Positions 1 to 9,550 of a DNA stretch of 64,000 nucleotides are shown piece by piece (positions within the stretch are counted from its first letter, which is position 1; every line of letters starts with the position of its first letter). A program made the translations under genes and the position numbers. This DNA is from Geosiphon pyriformis (lineage: Eukaryota > Glomeromycota > Glomeromycetes > Archaeosporales > Geosiphonaceae): contig JAAOMT010000376.1 of NCBI GenBank assembly GCA_016748015.1, positions 93,283-157,282 of the forward strand. The letters run 5' to 3'. Below the pieces are notes generated by a model. That model was given only the letters and a program-made list of their open reading frames with translations. It was not told the DNA's origin and searched no databases.

Positions 1-533
1 TAAAGAATTTTGGTTTTTCGAATTATTTGATATTTATTTTTTTTGTGTATGTAGGAACGGTTTTAAGAGATAAATCTAAAATAAGATATATTTTCCAAAA
101 GAGAAAAGCTCTTCTTTTATACAACTTGTTGTAGTACTAATCTATGAACTTGTACTTTTTCTCTTTGCTCAAATTTCGGCAAACTAAAAATACATTTTAA
201 TGAACTACAAGTTATTTCGCTGAACTATTGATTAATTTGGGTGAACTATTCATAATTTCAGCAAATTTCTATAAATTTCGGCGAATTTCATATAAATTTC
301 AGCGAATTTCTGTAAATTTTGGTGAATTTTAGAATGTTATAAAGTTCAGAGTATTGTGTAATTTGATCATCTTACTTTCTGTTGTACTAATTGGATTATT
401 AATTGAATTGTAATATATGATAAATTAATTAAATAATAAGTGATAATTTGAATTAATATTAATATGTTAATTAATGATAGAAATTATAAGAATAATTTCA
501 TGCTAATTAATAGCTAAAATTCTATTGGTAACA
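1..533 (-). repeat. Partial LTR of a Ty3/Gypsy-type element cut by the window edge
   Basis: This stretch aligns by eye with the right-hand part of the two LTRs at 2197-3176 and 11069-12048. It shares the AAGAATTTGGTTTTTC-type segment, the segment ending in an AAGCTCTTCTTTTATAC-like block, and the series of TTTCGGCGAA-like short repeats at about 175-320. It ends in the same GGTAACA terminus at 527-533, followed at once by LINE-A sequence. It is therefore the end of a second LTR insertion, either a solo LTR or part of an element lying outside the window. It is more diverged from the two full LTRs than they are from each other. The strand is given to match the complete element. Confidence 0.85.
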
Positions 534-2196
534 ACATTAAAAGAGCTGTATGCCAAAGAGATCCTATCAGAAAGAATCTTGGAAAGGATCTTACAAGCTG
601 TCTTGATTAAAGCAATAGAGTGGGTATTTGTGAGAACACCTTCCCACTTATATGGTTTAAGAATCATTGAGACCCAAGCTTTTACCCAAGGTCCAGGCAC
701 TAATTTGGAAGACAAACAAAAATTCAAAAGCATTAAAAGCATATCCAGAATCAACTTGTCATAATGTTTCCAAAGCTTGTTTGTAATACCCAAGAGACCA
801 GCAGCTTTGCCATCAGGCAGATTGAAAATCACATTAAGCAGCTTATTAAGCTCAACTGAATGCATTACACCAGAAAAAGCTTCATCAAAAACATAATCCA
901 ATGGCCAATATTGACAAGACCAAATATCAGAGACATCAGCAACCACATCACACTTCCTGGTCCAACCTTCCATAATAACATTCACATTAGATTTGACTGA
1001 ATTGGGCTCCAAAATAAGCTTATCCTTAACAACTAGATGGTTCAGAACCACTTTGTGGAAAGGACACTCCAAAACACTCCTGATAGTATGACCTTTATTT
1101 ATCTCGAAGCTTTCTATTCTCTTATTTATAGCAGCTCTAATATTTGCTTCCTTAGTTGCCAAAGATTCAGCAAGCTTGGATGCATGATAAGACTTTCTCA
1201 TGCCAGAGAGAGCAAAATAAACATGACTAAAGGTTGCACCAGAGTTAATAAGATCCTGAACAACTGAAGCTTTAATACTGTTTAAAAAGTCTCAGCACTT
1301 TATAAGAGAGCTGAAACTGCCAACATTGCCCTCATGAAAGGCCCTAACAATCTTTGAAACCAAAAGCTCCAACTTATGAAACTTCGAAAAAACTTTGGTA
1401 AAAACACTATCAAAATTCTTGAACCATTTTTTTCTAAATATCTCATTTGCAGAAAGGACTACTATTCTGTGTAAAACATCTCACATGACATCCAGATCTG
1501 AAAACTTTACAGTGGCAACAAATTCATTAGAGAACATCTCAGCATTGACCAATATAGCATTTTTAAAATTTTCTCACCTATTGTCATTAGCACTTTTGAA
1601 ATCAAACTTCCAATGATCTTTATTAACCTGCTTACAAAGAGAGTTCAACTGTATATCCAAAAGTCCACCCAAACTCACTGACACAAAAACAGCTCAATAA
1701 TCAGTATCAAAAAATTTACCAACATCACACACTACATAATCTATTATAGCATTGACTAAGTTTGCAGAAACAAACAAAAAATCAATAGTCTTAGCCATGT
1801 CCCGAAAGTTAGTTCATATGGGCAATTTAACGAGAGAACTTCCACTCAAGAAATTGATCAAACCAAGATCCAGACACTTCTTGAAACTAGCACACCTTTG
1901 GGAGCCATCCTTATTGAAGTCACCATCCAAAACTACAAACAAAGATTCATTAACTGCCTTTGCTATCACAGAATTGATATTATTAGCCTGAAAGAAACGA
2001 ACAGCCAGGGACACTCCAGCATAAAGCCCCAAAATTGACATAGAAAGTTTATTTTTGAACAACAGCTTGACTAAAAGGAGCCAACCAGACACCTCAGAAA
2101 CTTTACAAACATGACAAGCTAGAGAAGTGTTCATAATAATTGCAATACCAGCACCAAAAAATCCCTTATCCAACCCAGATGAAAAAATTTTAACTC
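534..2196 (-). pseudogene. LINE-A, distal fragment: endonuclease end to start of reverse transcriptase
   Basis: This is a degenerate non-LTR retrotransposon ORF2 on the minus strand. At 1814-2196 the translation matches the apurinic-like endonuclease region of LINE-C (segments such as KVSEVSGWLLLVKLLFKN and LGLYAGVSLAVRFF). At 534-1201 it matches the EN-RT linker and early RT (IRSVLECPFHKVVLNHL, PDGKAAGLLGITNKLWKHYD, WVSMILKPYKWEGVL). Between these blocks the frame is closed by stops. The fragment is cut on the right at 2196 by the Gypsy element and on the left at 533 by the partial LTR. It joins in sequence with 12049 onward, so both pieces are one LINE split by an insertion. Compared with LINE-C it is older and less CpG-rich. 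Confidence 0.88.
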
Positions 2197-3176
2197 TGTT
2201 ACCAGAGGTTTTTGGTCTCTTTTCTGTAATGTTGTTGATACTTATTTGCTGTGAATTCACGTTTTCTGGATGTGGTTGAACCTTCAATAACTGAATTTAT
2301 CTTCAAATTATCTTCTATAATTTGAACTTGCTGGACTTATGTGTGGAATGGCCAATTCCGTGCCAGTTGCTTTATGTAGTTACATTGTAGTAAATGTCAA
2401 CTCTTTCTCAGAAATTGCTCGTCTGGAAGCTTACTAAAAATGTGTAGTTACTTTGCTGTGAAAGTCAACTTTTCTACAGGAATCTTGTCTGTAGACTACC
2501 CTAATGATTGTAATAAGAAAAGAAAAAAAAAATAAAAGAAGTGTAAAAGAAATAGGATTTTATCAAGGGAAACGTTTTCTATCCAGGCCTGGAGTCACTA
2601 ACAGTTTACTGAAATTGGTAGCTAATCAATTTCGAAATGTTAGTTGGTTTTTGGGGATTTTTCAAGGACAATAATTAAAGAATTTGGTTTTTCAAATTAT
2701 TTGGTATTTATTTCTTTTTGTGTGTGTAGAAATGGTTCTAAGTAATAAATCTAAAGTAAGATATATTTTCTCAAAGAGAGAAGCTTTTCTTTTATACAAC
2801 TTGTTGTAATACTATTCTATGAACTTGAACTTTGCTATTTTTTACAATTTCGCTGAACTAAAGATACATTTCAGCAAACTACAAGTTATTTCGGCGAACT
2901 ATTAGATATTTCGGTGAACTATCAATTATTTTGGTGAATTTCTACAAATTTTGGTGAACTTTTGAATGTTATATAGTTCGGGGTATTGCATGATTGATCA
3001 TCGCAATTAGGTTACATTTGTGTTGTGTACAATTTGGGATATTAATTAAATGATAATTTCAAACATTTTTGCTAATGTAATAAGTGATCATTTGAAACTA
3101 TAATATATGCTAATTAATGATAGGAATTATAAGATAATTTCATGCTAAATAATATCTTTAATTTCGTCTGGTAACA
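2197..3176 (-). repeat. 3' LTR of the Gypsy element
   Basis: A 980-bp terminal repeat, bounded by TGTTACC at 2197 and GGTAACA at 3170-3176. It pairs with 11069-12048. Over the first roughly 400 bp I count about two dozen differences between the two LTRs by eye, all but about one of them transitions. Since the element lies on the minus strand, this is the downstream LTR. The last codons of the extra ORF (stop at 3145) lie inside it. Confidence 0.95.
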
Positions 3177-3873
3177 TAACCTCCTCCTCAAGACTGAGCT
3201 CCATCAAAGTCCAAGTACTGTCTGTTATTTCCAGATAATAATCCAAAATTATTGAAGAAATTTGGTCTGAAAATTGTTGAAATTTCAGTTCTGTAAGCTT
3301 TCCAATGTATTGGATCTTCAAAGGTTGAAAAATTGGGTTTTGTAGTATGTTTTTACAGGTGTGGAATAGGTTATAAAGTCTAAGAACAGCTCTAAGCCTG
3401 TAGTGACTGTTTGTTGATCCAGCTGTTGTCTTGAATTTGTTGTGGAGTTGTTTCTGAATAGCTTTTTTTGTGAGGTTTGCTGTTGTAAGTTCCAGTTTCC
3501 GTTCATAGAGTGTTTTTCCAATGTGAAAATATCTATAGATTAGAGGATATTCAGTGTTTTCCTCATTGAGACACAGTTGAAGTTTTTGTTGAATTGTAGC
3601 ATTTGGTGGAATACTAATCGGAGTGAGCATTAGGTTTTCTCTTAAAGTAAGCTTTAAAAGTTCTGGCAGGTGAATTCCAGTATAACTTTTTGTGTTCTTT
3701 TTATACGGATGATATTTTCGTGAATTTAGGGCTAATTTTGTAACTACTTCTGTTTGGGTATAATTTATGTGGTTTCCAGTAATAGTAATGGATAATTCGG
3801 GTATTGTTTTTAAAGTTAACATTAGTTTTTGGAATAATTGTTGAATGTTTTGAGGAATAGTCATTATAAGCAA
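3145..3873 (-). CDS. Extra 3' ORF of the Gypsy element, function unknown
   Basis: An uninterrupted 242-codon ORF downstream of integrase. It begins about 110 bp after the integrase stop and ends inside the 3' LTR. I do not recognise its family. The protein is rich in Leu, Thr, Asn and Lys, largely helical-looking in its second half (for example the TANLTKKAIQKQLHNKFKT region), and has an acidic C-terminus (LEEEVMLPDEIKD). I see no signal peptide, transmembrane segment, zinc motif or furin-like site, so an envelope protein is not supported. Its position is where some LTR elements carry an accessory or env-like gene. It remains open although the pol region of the same copy has many stops, so it may be either less exposed to C-to-T damage or simply poor in CGA/CAA codons. 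Confidence 0.6.
   Translation of the reverse strand: MLIMTIPQNIQQLFQKLMLTLKTIPELSITITGNHINYTQTEVVTKLALNSRKYHPYKKNTKSYTGIHLPELLKLTLRENLMLTPISIPPNATIQQKLQLCLNEENTEYPLIYRYFHIGKTLYERKLELTTANLTKKAIQKQLHNKFKTTAGSTNSHYRLRAVLRLYNLFHTCKNILQNPIFQPLKIQYIGKLTELKFQQFSDQISSIILDYYLEITDSTWTLMELSLEEEVMLPDEIKDII
3180..3189 (-). other. Polypurine tract
   Basis: Minus strand GAGGAGGAGG, three bases from the 3' LTR boundary, is where plus-strand priming of LTR elements occurs. Confidence 0.65.
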
Positions 3874-3981
3874 TTTGAAAAAATAAAAAAATTATTTTTG
3901 GTGTATGGGTTTTTATGTTATTTTTGTTTTGTTTTTGTGAGATTGTTTCTAAATTAGAAGAGAATAACTAGTAAAATTAAA

Positions 3982-5356
3982 TTAAGTGTTCAGGTTGGAA
4001 GATTGTTCAATGACAACTATTGGTTCTAAGTTTCGGGGAATATCTTCAGAACTGACCAAAGGGGAATGTGTACCAATTTGTGGAATTAATGGTTCAGGAT
4101 TGTTTCTGGAATGATAGTGTTTCAAACGATTTCCATGTACAACTTTTACTAGGATTTTGTCATCAAGTCTTAGCTTGTATGATCCGTTGCCTAGGACTTC
4201 ATAAATAAAGAATGGTTCATCCCATTTATTTTCAAATTTTCCACTCCATTGTTTTTCAGCTTTAGTTCTGTGTAAGAGAACTTTGTTTCCAATTTTAAAT
4301 TCATTGGTGACTGAAGGCAATTTGTCATTATGTCGTTCTTTTTGTTGAGCTTGGGAGTGTTCAATATGGGTGGCTGCTATTCGTTGTTTTCCTTCCAATG
4401 TGCTAAGCAGAATGTAGGCTCTTTGCTGAAGTGTTTCTTGGAAATTGTTTTTATTGATTGGTTGTGCTGGGTATGTTTCCACTGTGAAACTAATTGGTAA
4501 CATTGCTGTCCTTCTATAAGTTAAATCAAATGGTATGTGTTTCGTGGTATCTTGTTTTAATGTCCTATATGCTAGTAACACTGATGGAATAAAGAGATCC
4601 CATTCTTGCTCAAAATCGGTTGAGACTTTGGCTAATGACTCACACAATGTTCTGTTAAAATGTTCCACAAGTCTGTTTGTTTGTGGATGGTAGGGCAAAG
4701 ACAGAGGTCTTTTGACATTAAATTGTTCACAAATTTCTTGTATCAGGTTGTTCACAAAGTGTGTTCCCTGATTAGATAAAAGTTCAATTGGACATCCATG
4801 TCTACAAATAATGTCTTCGTAGATGAAATTTTGCATCTGCTCATTGAATGGCTCTGGCTTCAGGCCATTTAGTAAGATAGTCTACAGCTACTGCAATATA
4901 ACAGTTTCCTTGAGTGGTAATAGATAGTGGTCTGACTAAATTGATACCAACTTTGTCAAAAGGCTGTCCAACTTTGATTGGATTTAAAGGTTCTGTAGGG
5001 CAAGTTCCTCCTCTTCTTTGACAACTATCACAAGATTCGACATATTCATGAATGTCTTTTTTCATTCGAGACCAATAGTAGTATTCTAGTGTTCTTTGGG
5101 TGGTACTATCTTTTCCAAAGTGTGCTGACAAAGGATCTGAGTGCATATTGTATAAAATGGTCTCTTTTTCCTGTTCTTGTATTAATCTGAGTGATTTGAT
5201 TGGGTTTTTGGAATTTCGATGATAGATAATGTTGTTGTGTAGAAAATATTGTTTGGCTTGTTGTTGTAACCAATGTTTTTCGTTTGGGGACCAATCTGTT
5301 GGGATTGTTAATGTTTCCAAATATTGTTTGAGATTGTTGTAGTTTTCGGGGTTCAT
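3982..5356 (-). pseudogene. Gypsy integrase, inactivated
   Basis: The first part (4841-5356) has the HHCC zinc-binding pattern: His-X6-His in MHSDPLSAHFG and CDSCQRR later. The core follows (VGINLVRPL, VAVDYLTKWPEA, ELLSNQGTHFVN, HPQTNRLVEHFNRTL). The second part (3982-4836) ends with a GPY/F-like module (GNKVLLHRTKAEKQWSGKFE, GNGSYKLRLDD). Two of the three DDE acidic positions read Asn: codon 4940-4942 in VGIN and codon 4771-4773 in LLSN. Each is explained by one G-to-A change from GAT. The Glu (LVEHF) remains. The two parts are separated by a stop and a small frameshift near 4837-4841. No chromodomain is visible. Integrase would normally join element cDNA to the host chromosome; this copy should be catalytically dead. 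Confidence 0.92.
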
Positions 5357-6690
5357 TGTTTGTTGTTTTGATGCTGTTAGTTCAAATGGGTGTTGGTTTT
5401 GTTTTCTAATCTTGCCTCATTCTTGAAAGACAATCAATGTTGGTGTGGAGTTTTTCTGGTTTATGATGTATGATGTATTAGTAATTAGCTAAAAATCTTG
5501 TCCATTGGGTTTGTTTTGCATTCAGTTGGGTGTTTTTGTTTTGAAGCCATTTAAGTCCAATATTATCAGTGATAATATCGAATTCTTTGGGTCTGAGGTA
5601 AAGGTTGAAGTGATGTAGGGCCCAGATTACTGCTGTGGTTTCTAATTCTGTTGTAAGGTAGTTCTTTTCGGCTGGCTTTAATGTTCTACTAGCATAAACA
5701 ATTACTCACTCATTTCCATTGTCATCTAACTGTGATAGGATGGCACCAAAGGCAGTATAAGAGGCATCAGTTGCTAACCGAAATCGGTTGCTAAAGTCTG
5801 GGTAGGCGAGGATTGGAGCTGTTGTGAGTTTTTCCTTAAGTATCTCGAAGATGTTTTGGTGTTCTTCTGTCCATTTGTATTCGACATTTTTAGTAGTGAG
5901 CTGGTTGAGGGGTTTTGCAATTTCTGAGAATCCTTTGATGAATTTTCGGTAATAGGATGCTAATCCAATAAATCCTCTTAATTCTGTGGTATTTTGTGGA
6001 GTCTTGAAGTTTTTGACAGTACTAATTTTTCTGGGGTCTGGTTTAATTCCATCTTTGTTAACAATGTGACCAAGAAAAGCTAAACTTGTTTTTCCAAAGT
6101 AGCATTTTTCAATGTTCAGTTTCAATCCTGCTTTCTGTAATCATTGAAAAACTTCTCACAGGTGAATTAAATGTAGCTCGAAAGATGGTGAATAAACATC
6201 AGTGTCATCAAGATAAACTACTACTGATTTTCAAAGGAGGTCTTTGTAAACAACATCCATGAGTCTTTGGAATGTTGCTGGTGCATTACATAATCCGAAA
6301 GGCATTACATTGAACTCGTAATTTCCTCCTTGAGTGGTGAATGCTGTTTTGGGGCAGTCTTTGGGATCCATAGCAACTTGCCAGTATCCACTCTCTAAAT
6401 CTAATGTTGAAAAGTATTTGGACTTTCCAAGAGCATCCAACATGTTATCAATTCGGGAAAGAGGGTAGACATCCCCAATAGTGACACTGTTGAGTTGTCG
6501 GTAATCAACACAAAATCGTATCTTTCCATTTTTCTTTTTAACTAGGACCACAGATGAGGCCCATGGGCTTATTGATGGTTGAATAAGCCCATTGTTAAGC
6601 ATCCGTTGTACTTCTTCTCGGATAAATTGGTGACTTTCTGGGGTGACTCGGTAGGCTTGTTGTTGCCTTGGTTTGGCATTTCCTGTATAG
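5357..6690 (-). pseudogene. Gypsy reverse transcriptase and RNase H, interrupted by stops
   Basis: The RT palm is clear at 5706-6602: SVVLVKKKNGKIRFCVDYRQ, the LDLESGYWQV motif A, FGLCNAPATFQ motif B, and YLDD at about 6204-6215, which sits just after an in-frame TGA at 6231-6233. The thumb and connection (FLGHIVNKDGIKPDP, GLASYYRKFIKGF) and an RNase H start (LATDASYTAFGAILSQLD) follow. RNase H continues to about 5440 in the same frame after a stop at 5706 (TELETTAVIWALHHF, IITDN). Most premature stops are TGA where Arg or Trp would fit, plus a TAA where Gln would fit. The catalytic YLDD is intact, so the RT is broken by nonsense mutations and not by active-site loss. Confidence 0.93.
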
Positions 6691-6698
6691 ATTTGGTG

Positions 6699-7781
6699 TT
6701 AAACCAAATCAGTTCTTTCTAAGTCATTGTTGTTTTCGGCGAAGATGTCAGCAAATTCTGCAATTAGCTCTTTGAGCTGGGTCTGTTGTTGTGGTTTAAG
6801 TTGTCCCATGTTGATTTGAGATAGTTTTTCCATGACAACATGGTAGTTTTCAGAGCTAGGGTTTGGGTTGATTTTTGGTAGTAAATGTTCAATAATTTCA
6901 GGGAAATCGGGGACTGTTTGGGGTAATTCTTGTTGAAATATATTACTGTGAATAACTCCAATTTCTAAATTATTTAATAAAATTATGGGGTAATTATTGG
7001 GGTTGTAAAAAGTAACTCGGACTTTTTTTGTTCCTTTTGGAATATAAATGTTTGGGATCGAAATATTATGTTCCAAGCAGACTTGTTCATTGGACTCAAA
7101 AATTTGTTGTGTGGTTGTTGGCTTTGTGCAAGTGTAGATTTCCAGATGTTCTCCAAAAAGTGAGATGGTAATTAGTTGTGGAAGTCTGAGAATCTGGTGG
7201 GATTCGTTCTTTGTGTTAAGAACTATATTAACTGGAACTGTAAATCGTCCAGTTGAACCAAAACCTTGGGTTCCTCTATCGCTTTTTCCTAATTGTTCTC
7301 TTTGATTGACTAGTTGCAAATCTGAAATGTTGATTAAGGGTAGGTAAATAGCTTGGGCAATGTTTTCAGCATGTTCAATCTTGAATGGTTTGTCAGTTTC
7401 ATTTTGAAGCATCACTGTTATGTCTCCAGTATATCCAGCATCGATTATTCCTCCTCTGACATTGATTCCTTTGCTTGCCAGAGAGAACTGGGAGGTGATT
7501 TGAACCATTGCTCCTAGTGAAATTTCGAGTGCAATTTTGAGATTGATTTTTGTAAGAGATTTGGGTTTGAGAACAAGAGTATCCTTGCCTGGATATCTTA
7601 AGTCATATCCAGCATTAATTTCGTGTGCTTTTTCGGGTTTTATTCCTTGTCCGTTGTTGTTGAAGTATTTAAGTTGTAAGGCAGGCTGATTTTCAATAAG
7701 ATAGGTGGGTGTTGTTTCAATTTCTTCCATTTCTTTAGGTTCTCCAAATTCAATTTCATTCTCATCATTTTCACTGGGCAA
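6699..7781 (-). CDS. dUTPase domain in Gypsy pol, followed by a pre-RT beta-rich segment
   Basis: This 360-codon open stretch lies between the protease/Cys-rich region and RT. Residues 57-179 contain all five motifs of trimeric dUTPases in order: AGYDL (57-61), QFSLASKGI (98-106), GGIIDAGYTGDI (110-121), NIAQAIYLP (140-148) and RGTQGFGSTGR (169-179). dUTPases hydrolyse dUTP to dUMP and PPi, which keeps uracil out of DNA; in a retroelement this would protect cDNA synthesis. The usual Arg of motif 2 (PRSGLA-like) reads Gln, a possible G-to-A change. Residues 180-360 are a beta-rich linker (IYIPKGTKKVRVTFYNP) leading into RT. The ORF ends at a TAG/TAA-type break just before the RT palm, so it is part of a larger pol frame. 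The identification as dUTPase is strong. Confidence 0.92.
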   Translation of the reverse strand: MPSENDENEIEFGEPKEMEEIETTPTYLIENQPALQLKYFNNNGQGIKPEKAHEINAGYDLRYPGKDTLVLKPKSLTKINLKIALEISLGAMVQITSQFSLASKGINVRGGIIDAGYTGDITVMLQNETDKPFKIEHAENIAQAIYLPLINISDLQLVNQREQLGKSDRGTQGFGSTGRFTVPVNIVLNTKNESHQILRLPQLITISLFGEHLEIYTCTKPTTTQQIFESNEQVCLEHNISIPNIYIPKGTKKVRVTFYNPNNYPIILLNNLEIGVIHSNIFQQELPQTVPDFPEIIEHLLPKINPNPSSENYHVVMEKLSQINMGQLKPQQQTQLKELIAEFADIFAENNNDLERTDLV

Positions 7782-7799
7782 GGGGATACTAAGAGCATA

Positions 7800-8837
7800 G
7801 CATTCAGGACACTATTGTTCATTGCAAGGCATAATGCATTCTTTACATAGCCTAATGTTCATTTGCTCTAATCATTGAATTTGAGCTTCTTGGGTCGGGT
7901 AGGTGTGACTTGCAATTTGGTGGTAGACTTCTACTTTGTCTTCGTAATCGAATCCAGCCAATTCCATAGTGTATTCAATGTATTCTGCTTCCTTCATTTG
8001 ACAAACATCTTCTTTGGTAGCTCCATTAATTAATGCTATTGCTAAGTTGAAAATCATCTTGGCATCATGAGAGTAGTAATAAAGTTTGTTAAGAGCACTG
8101 TTGTATGCTGCATTAAAGGGTGTTCCTCTTTTTACTTTTTCTGAAATTGATAAAGCATATTGGCAGGTCTGATCGCAGATGCCTCTTCTCATTGCTATAT
8201 TAATCTAATTGCATTCTTCTGGTAGCATATCTCCACAAATCAAACAAGGGGTGTTGTCCCATTTTCTGCTCCTTTTTATTAGATGGCCTCATCACTCTCT
8301 GTAGCAAGCTTTGCAGTAATAACAAGTATGATTCTCATATTCTTTTTCAGGTGAAATGCAGGCTCCCATTGACGATAGTTTCTTGTGGTAGTCCTTATAT
8401 TTAAGGGGAATATAGGGGTGTTGTTTCCTTGGTTCAGGTTTTGAGTAAGGTATATTCCATCCAGAGGTTTCAGGTTTAGTGTGTGGGGTAAAATATTCTT
8501 GTTCTGTTTCATCGGCCCAGTTGGACGTTGATCTAAGAGCCATGAATGTTTCAATTATTGGTTTTTCTTCTTCTGATTCGAATTCAAAAGCTGGGGCTTT
8601 TTCAGAGTGTTTGTTGAATGTACTACAAATAGCAGATACCCGGGCATGTTGTCCTTGGTAGGAGATTGTTAACTCTTGTGTTTCCCAATTCAGATTAGCA
8701 TTGGCTTTTTGAAGCCAATTATTTCCAACAAGAGCTTGGTACTGGGGTACGTCCATTATAAGAACTTTGACTGAAATAGTAATTCCATCAAGAGTGAATG
8801 GAAAATTGTCAATTTCTCCTACTGAGGTCTTTTTCAT
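7800..8837 (-). pseudogene. Gypsy pol: C-terminal protease segment and Cys-rich zinc-finger-like region
   Basis: The open stretch 8292-8837 continues from the protease (GITISVKVLIMDVPQYQALVG, NNWLQKANANLNWE, a Ty3-type flap and C-terminal pattern). It then becomes a linker ending in a Cys cluster, HTCYYCKACYRE. Past two tandem stops, further Cys pairs appear in the same general region: PCLICGDMLPEECN, GICDQTCQYAL, and near 7810-7850 CKECIMPC and CPEC. The 106-codon ORF at 7872-8192 lies between these. Seven or more CxxC-like pairs on about 170 residues suggest one or two zinc-binding folds placed between protease and dUTPase. I do not recognise the family. Several stops here (TGA, TAG) can be explained by C-to-T changes. 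Confidence 0.7.
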
Positions 8838-9550
8838 GCCATCGGCAGTAATGATTACTGTTTGAGCTGGTCAGTTGACATTTCTTTTCAACTGTTGCAT
8901 CAACTGGTAGATAATAATGCTTCCGGCAGATCCATTGTCTAGGATCAAGCGAATTGGCTTTCCTTTTACTTCAGCTTCTGTGTACATTGCAGTGATGGCT
9001 TTTTGCTCATTAGCCGCTGCATTGCTAAGCAAGAATGGTGATTTATTTGCTTCAAATTCAAAAGGAAAGATATCAGAGAGATTGGCGTTTTCAGCAATTC
9101 AGGCTGGTGGAATAGTGGTGTGGTTATGAGAAGGGTTTTGTTGTTGTTGTGCTGCAGCTCTACCTTTCGAGAGTACAGTATGGTGAAAATCCTGTTCTTC
9201 CAGCATTGTTAAATAACTGGGTTGAGTGTGGTAATGGTTGGGTCTTGGTTGAGTAGTATTTCAGAGAACCAATTGGTTGTTCAAACTGATTCTACTGTTG
9301 TTTACTTGGTATCAGTTTTGTGGTGTAAATTGATTTTGTGTAATCAGTCTTCAAACAGGTACTTGATAATGTTGGGTGGGTGGTTGTTGGTGTTGCTGTT
9401 GGATTGGTTGTGAGGTGGGCTGATAATAGTTATTTTGGTATTGGGGTCTTGGTAGATAGTAAGCTGGTGGTGATGATTGATAATAAGATTGCTGTGGTGG
9501 AGAGTAACATTGATTACTCTTATTTGTTGGTCTCGTTGCAGCTTTCTGCA
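8838..9550 (-). pseudogene. Gypsy Gag-Pol junction and retropepsin-type protease active site
   Basis: In the pol frame, after the Gag zinc knuckle, a Gln/Pro/Tyr-rich linker runs through 9351-9551 (YYQPTSQPIQQQHQQPP). It is followed by a region with three further TGA stops and then by the protease entry GKPIRLILDNGSAGSIIIYQ (about 8900-8970). The retropepsin catalytic motif is normally D-T/S-G; here it reads DNG, which one G-to-A change from a Ser codon would explain. A TGA stop at about 8870 separates it from the next open stretch. Gag and pol frames differ here. I cannot tell a programmed frameshift from an indel in this copy. Confidence 0.75.

Noticed and set aside
3145-3873. Envelope gene of an errantivirus-like element
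   Set aside because: No signal peptide, transmembrane helix or cleavage site.
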